Shown: piece after piece, positions 1-4,607 of the stretch
Layout: each line of letters begins with the position of its first letter
How positions within the stretch are numbered: position 1 is the first letter of the stretch
Origin: Brevundimonas sp.
GTDB lineage: Bacteria; Pseudomonadota; Alphaproteobacteria; Caulobacterales; Caulobacteraceae
Length of the DNA: 5,199 nucleotides
Assembly: GCA_024711185.1 (NCBI GenBank)
Contig: JANJTI010000083.1
Location: 1-5,199, forward strand
Direction: 5' to 3'
Notes under the pieces: generated by a model
The model's database searches: none
What the model was told of the DNA's origin: nothing
The model's input: only the letters and a program-made list of their open reading frames with translations
Made by a program: the position numbers and the translations under genes

Positions 1-867
1 TTCTACGATCCGATGATCGCCAAGCTGATCGTCCACGCGGACACGCGCGAGGCGGCGGCCGAACGGCTGGCGCAGGCCTGCGGCGAGGTCGAGGTCTGGC
101 CGGTCCGCGCGAACGCCGGCTTCCTCAAGCGCTGCCTTGAACACCCGCGCTTTGTGGCCGGCGATGTCGACACCGGCTTCATCGCCGCCGAGGAAGAGTC
201 CCTGACCTCCGTTTCGCCCGGCGCCGAGGTGCAGGCCGCCGCGCTCGCGACCCTCGCCAGCGACGCCCACCACGAGGAGGACTGGGTCCGCCCGTCCCAC
301 CTCCCCGGGCGCGGGGCCCGCCCGTGGGCCCCGACCGCGTCGGGCCTCTACGGCTTCCGCATGAACGGCGCGCGCCCGGCGCCGCAGCGGGCCCGGGTCA
401 ATGGCGCGATCGTCGAGGGCCGCCCGATCCCCGGGGAGCACGGAAGCTACTGGCAGGTCGATATCGACGGCTCGACCCTCGAGGCCTACGTCCTCACCGG
501 CGGCGTCACCCTGATGCGCGACGGCAGGCCGGACCGGGAGCTCGGCCGCGTCGTCGACGAGCCCGTGATCTTCCATGAGGGCGAGACCTGGGTTTTCGAG
601 GACCTGGGCCACGACGGCGCCGCCGCCTCCGGCCCCGCCTCCGACGGCGCCCTTCGAGCCCCCATGCCCGGCAGGATCGTCGCCGCCCCCGCCGCCGCCG
701 GCGACGCCGTCGCCAGGGGCGCGCCGATCGTCGTGCTGGAGGCCATGAAGATGGAGCACGCCCTCGTCGCCCCGTTCGACGGCGTGGTCGAGAGCGTCTC
801 AGCCGCCGTCGGCGACCAGGTCGGCGAGGGGACCGTGCTGGCGGTGGTGAAGCCGGCGGACGCCTAG
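1..867 (+). CDS. Biotin-dependent acyl-CoA carboxylase, alpha (biotin carboxylase/biotinyl) subunit, 3' part
   Basis: The reading frame is open at the left edge, so the N-terminal ATP-grasp part lies outside; 288 codons are visible. Visible residues 1-65 (starting FYDPMIAKL, running to DVDTGFI) match the C-terminal lobe of biotin carboxylase. Residues about 115-200 (from YGFRMNG) resemble the middle region linking carboxylase and biotinyl domains. A Gly/Ala-rich linker (about 203-218) leads to a biotinyl domain from APMPGRI to the end. The biotin-accepting lysine is in EAMKMEH, codon 748-750, 38 residues before the C-terminus as usual. By family knowledge it carboxylates its tethered biotin with ATP and bicarbonate, and a separate beta subunit passes CO2 to an acyl-CoA. 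The wording of the lobe (NAGFLKR..HPRF..GDVDTGFI) favours 3-methylcrotonyl-CoA carboxylase (mccA-like, leucine breakdown) over the propionyl-CoA enzyme, but the missing N-terminus and beta subunit leave the substrate open. Cytoplasmic. Confidence 0.93.
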   Translation, partial: FYDPMIAKLIVHADTREAAAERLAQACGEVEVWPVRANAGFLKRCLEHPRFVAGDVDTGFIAAEEESLTSVSPGAEVQAAALATLASDAHHEEDWVRPSHLPGRGARPWAPTASGLYGFRMNGARPAPQRARVNGAIVEGRPIPGEHGSYWQVDIDGSTLEAYVLTGGVTLMRDGRPDRELGRVVDEPVIFHEGETWVFEDLGHDGAAASGPASDGALRAPMPGRIVAAPAAAGDAVARGAPIVVLEAMKMEHALVAPFDGVVESVSAAVGDQVGEGTVLAVVKPADA

Positions 868-870
868 ATT

Positions 871-892
871 TCCCTCTCCCGTGGGAGAGGGA
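871..892. terminator. Palindromic hairpin between convergent genes, possible bidirectional terminator
   Basis: TCCCTCTCCC (871-880) is followed by GT and then its exact reverse complement GGGAGAGGGA (883-892). It starts 3 nt after the carboxylase stop and lies 6 nt beyond the stop of the convergent gene, where a shared terminator is expected. Neither strand has a U-tract after the stem, so it may instead be a dispersed intergenic palindrome that stabilises 3' ends. The structure is seen directly; the role is inferred. Confidence 0.6.
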
Positions 893-898
893 TCGCGG

Positions 899-1282
899 CT
901 AGCCCGCCAACCCGACCCCGCCCAGCGGCTCCGTCTCCACATGGCTGTCGAAACCCGCGATCAGCGGACGGCCCCTGGCGATGGCCGCCTGCACCGCCGG
1001 CAGCTGCAGCGAGGCGCGGTGGCTGTCCTTGCTGTCCCACACCTCGGTGATCCACAGGGCGTCGGCGTCGGCCGGATCCTTCGCCACGATGTAGCTCAGG
1101 CAGCCGGGCATCTCCCCCGTCCCCTCCAGCAGGATGGCCCCGAGCGCGTCGCGCTGGCCGGTGACGGCCCTCACCCGGCCGATCAGTCCGTACATGTGCG
1201 CATCTCCGAAGGCCGGCGCGGCCACGGTGGTCGCGGCGAGGCCGAGGCCGGCGGCGACGATCTGGCGGCGGTCGAGGTCCAT
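899..1282 (-). CDS. Exported ABM-fold (quinol monooxygenase-like) protein with Tat-like leader
   Basis: The product has 127 residues. Residues about 30-117 read as an antibiotic biosynthesis monooxygenase (ABM/YgiN-type) ferredoxin-like domain: a start YGLIGRVRAV, then PGCLSYIVAKDP, the strand LWITEVWDS, and a helix with H89-RAS before the final FDSHVETEPL. Such proteins are small dimers; some oxidise quinols or polyketides without a cofactor, many have no known substrate. The N-terminus MDLDRRQIVAAGLGLAA, with Arg5-Arg6, a short hydrophobic stretch and A22-P23-A24, looks like a Tat (or Sec) signal, suggesting a periplasmic protein. I chose Met at 1282 because AGGA lies 7 nt upstream and the signal starts there. 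The frame stays open to 1447, but that extension would run into the divergent neighbour and does not resemble the domain. It is divergent from the DUF1489 gene (72 bp apart) and convergent with the carboxylase gene. No substrate can be named. Confidence 0.82.
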   Translation of the reverse strand: MDLDRRQIVAAGLGLAATTVAAPAFGDAHMYGLIGRVRAVTGQRDALGAILLEGTGEMPGCLSYIVAKDPADADALWITEVWDSKDSHRASLQLPAVQAAIARGRPLIAGFDSHVETEPLGGVGLAG

Positions 1283-1289
1283 GCGACGA

Positions 1290-1293
1290 TCCT
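1290..1293 (-). promoter_or_regulatory. Ribosome binding site of the ABM-like gene
   Basis: AGGA on the minus strand, 7 nt before the ATG at 1282. It decides between this start and the longer open frame reaching 1447. Confidence 0.6.
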
Positions 1294-1315
1294 GGCAGCG
1301 CGGGAGGCAATTGTC

Positions 1316-1339
1316 GCCGTGACGGCGCCGGATTTCCGG
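1316..1339. promoter_or_regulatory. Two short inverted repeats in the divergent spacer, weak operator candidate
   Basis: The 72-bp spacer between the divergent ABM-like and DUF1489 genes contains GCCGT-G-ACGGC (1316-1326) and CCGGA-TT-TCCGG (1328-1339), both perfect and adjacent. In DNA this GC-rich such repeats can arise by chance. I found no convincing -35/-10 pair on either strand here, so a regulatory role is only a possibility. Confidence 0.2.
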
Positions 1340-1354
1340 TGTTAAGCGCGGGGC

Positions 1355-1753
1355 ATGCCTCTCCACATCATCAAGCTGTGCGTCGGCGTGTCCGACGTCG
1401 AGACGCTGGAACGCAACGCTGGCCGCAGCGACTGGCGCATCGTGCACACGCGCATGACGCCCAGGCGCGCCGCCGAGATCGAGGACGGCGGTTCGCTGTA
1501 CTGGGTGATCAAGGGAACCGTCGCCTGCCGCCAGCCGATCCTCGACATACGCACCGTGGGAGAAGGCAAGGCGGCCCGCTGCGAGATCAAGCTCGAATCA
1601 AGGGTCATTCGCACCGCCCCCCTGGCGCGCCGCCCCTTCCAGGGCTGGCGTTACCTGGAGCACCGGGATTGCCCCGGGGATCTCTCGTCCGCCGGCGCCA
1701 CCGACCTGCCGGCTGAGCTGGTCCGGGAGTTGCGCGAGCTGGGCGCCTGGTAG
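1355..1753 (+). CDS. DUF1489 family protein of unknown function
   Basis: The product has 132 residues, close to the usual size of this mostly alphaproteobacterial family. Recognisable family blocks are the start MPLHIIKLCVG, then HTRMTPRRAAEI, the block GGSLYWVIKG (residues about 45-54), RQPILDI, and the C-terminal FQGWRYLE followed by DLP. There is no signal peptide or membrane segment, so it should be a cytoplasmic soluble protein. No catalytic motif is evident and no function is established for the family as far as I know. The start is fixed by the conserved N-terminal block; only a weak GGGG lies just before the ATG, with no well-spaced Shine-Dalgarno. It has its own spacer on both sides, so it is probably monocistronic. 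Confidence 0.88.
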   Translation: MPLHIIKLCVGVSDVETLERNAGRSDWRIVHTRMTPRRAAEIEDGGSLYWVIKGTVACRQPILDIRTVGEGKAARCEIKLESRVIRTAPLARRPFQGWRYLEHRDCPGDLSSAGATDLPAELVRELRELGAW

Positions 1754-1757
1754 GCGC

Positions 1758-1814
1758 GAGGCCGGACAAGGGGCCGCCAGCGGTGAAGTTCCCGCACGCG
1801 ACTCCGGCCTCTTT
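1758..1814 (+). terminator. Inverted repeat with short T-run, possible terminator of the DUF1489 gene
   Basis: GAGGCCGGA (1758-1766) is repeated exactly in reverse complement as TCCGGCCTC (1803-1811), then TTT. The 36-nt loop contains a small hairpin, CCGC-CA-GCGG. It starts 4 nt after the DUF1489 stop. The long loop and short T-run make it an atypical terminator. The rest of the spacer, to 1869, shows no other clear signal. Confidence 0.35.
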
Positions 1815-1869
1815 GAAACCGCCCAGTGAAATCTGGCGCCGGCCCCGTTCCCGCGGCTAAGCTCCTCCG

Positions 1870-3717
1870 ATGGCCCCTCCCCGCTCCGCCCGTCTCGAGG
1901 ACGCCCTTCACCGCATCTTCGAAGGGGGCGACAACACGCCGGCCAGCTGGTTCGCCCTGACCGGCGGCGAGACCCTGCTGGCGGAGGGGGACCCGGCCGA
2001 CACTCTCTACCTGCTGCGCTCCGGCCGACTCGGCGTGTTCCGGCGCGAAGCCAACGACCAGCCGCCGCAGTTTGTCGGGGTCATACGGCCCGGCGAGCCG
2101 GCCGGTGAAATGGCCATGCTGGCCGGCACCGCACACACCGCCGACGTTGTGGCGCTGCGGGACTCCGAGATCCTGGCGCTTCCGCGGGAGGCGTTCTTCG
2201 AGGCCGCCCGCACCGAGCCGGACCTCATGGTCGAACTGTCGCGCCTGATGATGCAGCGCGCCCGCGACAGGCGCTCAGGCGGCGGCGAGCCCAGCGTCTT
2301 CGGCTTCATCTCCGCCCGCCCTCGCCCGATCCGCGCCTTCGTCGAACGCATCGCCGCCGCCCTCGTCGCCGACGGCTTCACCTGCCAGGTAATCGACGAG
2401 AGCGCCCTGTCCTCGGCCGCCGAATGGTTCAGCCGGGTCGAGGACGCCCACGACTTCGTCCTCTACGTCGCCGAGATGGACCAGCCGGCCTGGGCCGCCC
2501 TCTGCGCCCGACAGGTCGACCGGCTCTTCGTGGTCGGCCAGTGCCTGCTGGCGCCGCCCAACCGGCCGATGCCGCACACCGGCGCGCCGGACGCGCAGCG
2601 CCGCACGGACCTGATCCTGCTCCGCGACGCGCGAATGGCGCGGCCGGCCAACACCGCGGTCTGGCTGGACGCGATCCAGCCGGGGCGCTGGTTCCAGGCG
2701 ATCGAGGGCGACGCCGCCGACGCCGCCCGTATGGCGCGGGTGGTCAGCGGCACGGCCGTCGGGCTCGTTCTCTCCGGCGGGGGGGCACGGGCTCTCTCGC
2801 ACATCGGCGCGCTGCGCGCCCTGAACGAGGCCCGCGTGCCGATCGATTTCGTCGGCGGCGCTTCCATGGGCGCGGTGGTCGCGGCCGGACCGGCCATGGG
2901 CTGGTCGCAGGAGGAGCTGGAGGCGCGAATCCGCAAGTCGTTCGTGGAGAGCGACCCCCTCTCGGACATCACCTTCCCCATGCTGGCCATGACCCGGGCC
3001 CGCAAGGTCGACAGGCTTCTGCGCGAGACCTACGGCGACGTCGACATGGCCGACCTCGTCCGGCCCTTCTTCGCCGTCTCGACCAATCTGACCACCGGCC
3101 GGATCGAGGTTCACCGGCGCGGCCTGATGCGCCGGGCCATGCGCGCCTCCATCGCCATCCCCGGAATCATGCCGCCGGCGATCATCGACGGGCAGGTGCT
3201 GGTCGACGGGGCGGTGCTGAAGAACTTCCCCGGCGAGGTCATGCGCCAGATGAACACCGGCCCGGTCATCGGCGTCGACATGTCCCAGGCGCGCGGGGTC
3301 GATCCGGCGATGGTCGAGCACCCGCCGTCGATCTGGCGCCTGATCGCCACCGGGGCGTGGCGGCGCGGCCCCCCGATCGTGTCGATCCTGATGCGTTCGG
3401 CCACGCTCGTCACCGACGCCGAACTGGAGGCCTCACGGGCCGTCACCGACCTGCTGGTCCAGCCCACCCCGGACGGCGTCGACATCCGCGACTGGAAGGC
3501 CTTCGATCCCGCCGTGGCGGCCGGCTATCAGGCCATGAGCGCCGCGCTGGCGCAGCTCGACGGGCCGGTCACCGGCCTGCGTCGCCGGCGGGCGCTCGCC
3601 GACGCCGCGCCACCAGAAACAGACGCTGGAACGGCAGCAGCGTCCGTCCGTCCGCCCGACGCCGAAACGCCGCCGAAAGCCGCGCGCCGAGCGCGGAAAG
3701 CCAGGCCGCCCTCGTAG
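1870..3717 (+). CDS. Cyclic nucleotide-binding-like/patatin-like phospholipase (NTE/RssA type)
   Basis: The product has 615 residues. Residues about 25-125 form a cNMP-binding-like beta-barrel domain (GETLLAEGDPADTLYLLRSGRLGVF; cassette GEMAMLAGTAHTADV). Residues about 142-290 form a linking domain (VLYVAEMDQPAW, ARQVDRLFVVG) as in bacterial NTE homologues. The patatin domain spans about 297-480: oxyanion-hole region SGGGARA (302-308), nucleophile Ser332 in GASMG, and the partner Asp446 in VDGA. This Ser-Asp dyad hydrolyses acyl esters of (lyso)phospholipids. With no signal peptide or clear membrane helix it may act at the inner face of the membrane. The usual cassette Arg is His89, so cAMP/cGMP control is doubtful. 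The ATG follows an in-frame TAA by three codons and has no Shine-Dalgarno; it is the first possible start. Homology appears to end near residue 565; the Arg/Ala/Pro-rich tail is antisense to tam and probably arose by loss of an earlier stop. Confidence 0.94.
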   Translation: MAPPRSARLEDALHRIFEGGDNTPASWFALTGGETLLAEGDPADTLYLLRSGRLGVFRREANDQPPQFVGVIRPGEPAGEMAMLAGTAHTADVVALRDSEILALPREAFFEAARTEPDLMVELSRLMMQRARDRRSGGGEPSVFGFISARPRPIRAFVERIAAALVADGFTCQVIDESALSSAAEWFSRVEDAHDFVLYVAEMDQPAWAALCARQVDRLFVVGQCLLAPPNRPMPHTGAPDAQRRTDLILLRDARMARPANTAVWLDAIQPGRWFQAIEGDAADAARMARVVSGTAVGLVLSGGGARALSHIGALRALNEARVPIDFVGGASMGAVVAAGPAMGWSQEELEARIRKSFVESDPLSDITFPMLAMTRARKVDRLLRETYGDVDMADLVRPFFAVSTNLTTGRIEVHRRGLMRRAMRASIAIPGIMPPAIIDGQVLVDGAVLKNFPGEVMRQMNTGPVIGVDMSQARGVDPAMVEHPPSIWRLIATGAWRRGPPIVSILMRSATLVTDAELEASRAVTDLLVQPTPDGVDIRDWKAFDPAVAAGYQAMSAALAQLDGPVTGLRRRRALADAAPPETDAGTAAASVRPPDAETPPKAARRARKARPPS

Positions 3718-4387
3718 ACGGATCCTCGGCCAGCGCCGCGAGATGCGGACGCAGCGCCGTCCCCTTCATCCATTCCAGCACCGCGTCCTCGCCCTCCAGC
3801 GCGTGCAGATAGGTGGTCGACCAGATGTCGATCTCGTCGCAGACCTCCGACAGCGCCTCGTAGCACGCCTCCGGAGGCAACAACGGCGCGATGGCGTCAA
3901 CATCCCGCAGCCGGTCGGCCCACGCCCCCTCGGTCGAGACCGCCCGCAGGATGCCGTGATGGCGGCTCTCCCACGCCATCGGCATCTGCACCGCCAGCAC
4001 CCCGCCCGGAGCCAGCGTCTGCGCCAGGCGGGGCAGCAGGGCGGCATGGTCCGGCAGCCACTGGAGAGACGCGTTGGCGAGGATCAGGTCGACGGGTCGG
4101 TCGGGACTCCAGCCGGCGATGTCGCCCTGCCGCCAGTCGACGTCCGCGTTCAGGCGCCCGGCCTGCGCCAGCATGGCTTCGCTCGAGTCGAGCCCGTGCA
4201 CCTGCGCGTGGGGATAACGCCGCTTCAGCAGGGCCGCGTGCTGGCCCGCGCCACACCCCAGATCCCAGATCTCGCGGGGTTCAAGTCCCTCGGGCAGTCG
4301 CACCAGCAGGTCCAGCGCCGCGCGGTCGCGCTCGGCCTCGAAGCGGCGGTACTGTCCGGGATCCCAGGCGGGCGGCGCGGCGGTCAT
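3569..4387 (-). CDS. tam: Trans-aconitate 2-methyltransferase
   Basis: The product has 272 residues, against about 250-260 usual. It is a class I SAM-dependent methyltransferase: motif I DLGCGAG (42-48), acidic loop GLDSS with Asp67, GDI with Asp89, and motif IV LILANASLQWLPDH (101-114). The last is very close to the signature in E. coli Tam, as are the start WDPGQYRRFEAERDRAALDLL-type block, APGGVLAVQMP, DIWSTTY, TALRP and the end LPFQRLFLVARR (251-262). Tam methylates trans-aconitate, a spontaneous isomer of the TCA intermediate cis-aconitate that inhibits aconitase, giving the monomethyl ester in the cytoplasm. The ATG has a strong GGGAGGGGA 5 nt upstream. It begins 27 nt after the CCA end of tRNA-His on the same strand, so it may be transcribed from the tRNA promoter. 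Its 3' end overlaps the convergent patatin gene by 149 bp; about ten residues after ARR are beyond the usual family end. Confidence 0.92.
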   Translation of the reverse strand: MTAAPPAWDPGQYRRFEAERDRAALDLLVRLPEGLEPREIWDLGCGAGQHAALLKRRYPHAQVHGLDSSEAMLAQAGRLNADVDWRQGDIAGWSPDRPVDLILANASLQWLPDHAALLPRLAQTLAPGGVLAVQMPMAWESRHHGILRAVSTEGAWADRLRDVDAIAPLLPPEACYEALSEVCDEIDIWSTTYLHALEGEDAVLEWMKGTALRPHLAALAEDPSTRAAWLSALGARLSAAFRRRADGRTLLPFQRLFLVARRRRAPAGDAGR

Positions 4388-4392
4388 CTGAT

Positions 4393-4414
4393 TCCCCTCC
4401 CTTGCGGGCGGGGA
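4393..4414 (-). promoter_or_regulatory. Hairpin containing the tam ribosome binding site, directly after tRNA-His
   Basis: On the minus strand TCCCC-G-CCC-GCAA-GGG-A-GGGGA folds into a 5-bp stem, a G/A mismatch, a 3-bp stem and a GCAA (GNRA) tetraloop. The 3' arm is the purine-rich Shine-Dalgarno of tam, 5 nt before its ATG. The 5' arm abuts the CCA of tRNA-His. It could stabilise or end the tRNA transcript, or mask the tam RBS; there is no U-tract. Structure seen, function inferred. Confidence 0.5.
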
Positions 4415-4491
4415 TGGTACAGCCTCTCAGGATCGAACTGAGGACCTCCGGCTCCACAAACCGGCGCTCTAACCAGCTGAGCTAAGGCTGC
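4415..4491 (-). tRNA. tRNA-His (anticodon GTG), CCA encoded, no G-1
   Basis: The minus strand folds as a full cloverleaf: acceptor GCAGCCT/AGGCTGT, D stem GCTC/GAGC with an AGCTGGTTA loop, anticodon stem CCGGT/GCCGG with loop TTGTGGA (anticodon GTG, histidine), variable AGGTC, and T arm CTCAG-TTCGATC-CTGAG. A73 lies at 4418 and CCA at 4417-4415. The base before G1 (4492 complement) is T, so the G-1 found in almost all tRNA-His is not encoded; the first pair is G1-U72. This fits the unusual tRNA-His known from a clade of Alphaproteobacteria including Caulobacter, read by a divergent HisRS. The gene lies between an M48 peptidase gene and tam on the same strand and has its own promoter candidate. 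Confidence 0.96.
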
Positions 4492-4511
4492 ACATATCCG
4501 CGCGAGCGGGG

Positions 4512-4540
4512 TGTCTAGCCGTGTCGCCGCGCCGGGGCAA
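4512..4540 (-). promoter_or_regulatory. Probable sigma-70-type promoter of tRNA-His
   Basis: On the minus strand CTTGCCC (TTGCCC, 4540-4535) is separated by exactly 17 nt from TAGACA (4517-4512). The CTTG start of the -35 box and the GCTAGA context of the -10 box resemble alphaproteobacterial housekeeping promoters. The -10 box ends 20 nt before the tRNA, allowing a short leader. The -10 match to TATAAT is only 3 of 6. Confidence 0.5.
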
Positions 4541-4542
4541 GA

Positions 4543-4591
4543 GGGGAAGCGAGGGATGAGCGAACAGGCGAAGCGCTACTCCCTCCTCCCC
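4543..4591 (-). terminator. Interrupted inverted repeat after the M48 peptidase gene
   Basis: GGGGA (4543-4547) and GAGGGA (4551-4556) can pair with TCCCC (4587-4591) and TCCCTC (4580-4585), giving an 11-bp stem with an internal loop; the 23-nt apical part can add AGCG/CGCT. It sits 16 nt beyond the M48 stop and just upstream of the tRNA -35 box, a sensible place to end M48 transcription. There is no U-tract, so the terminator call is tentative. Confidence 0.35.
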
Positions 4592-4607
4592 AATGCCTGG
4601 CTCCTGA

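Noticed and set aside
1283..1447. N-terminal extension of the ABM-like gene up to 1447
   Set aside because: It would overlap the start of the divergent DUF1489 gene, does not resemble the ABM domain, and the Met at 1282 has an AGGA at good spacing and begins a signal peptide.
1813..1869. TTGAAA at 1813-1818 as a -35 box for the patatin gene
   Set aside because: Nothing like a -10 box lies 16-18 nt downstream (GCGCCG at the 17-nt position); the nearest TAAGCT at 1858 is too far away.
2275..3321. Long open frame on the minus strand (348 codons) opposite the patatin gene
   Set aside because: It is the antisense shadow of a high-GC gene: His/Asp/Gly/Arg-rich, with no recognisable domain, lying entirely inside a gene whose catalytic motifs are intact.
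2424..3812. Long plus-strand open frame (462 codons) overlapping the patatin gene in another frame
   Set aside because: Its Arg/Gly/Pro/Ala-rich low-complexity translation is typical of an off-frame reading of GC-rich coding DNA, with no motif and no RBS.
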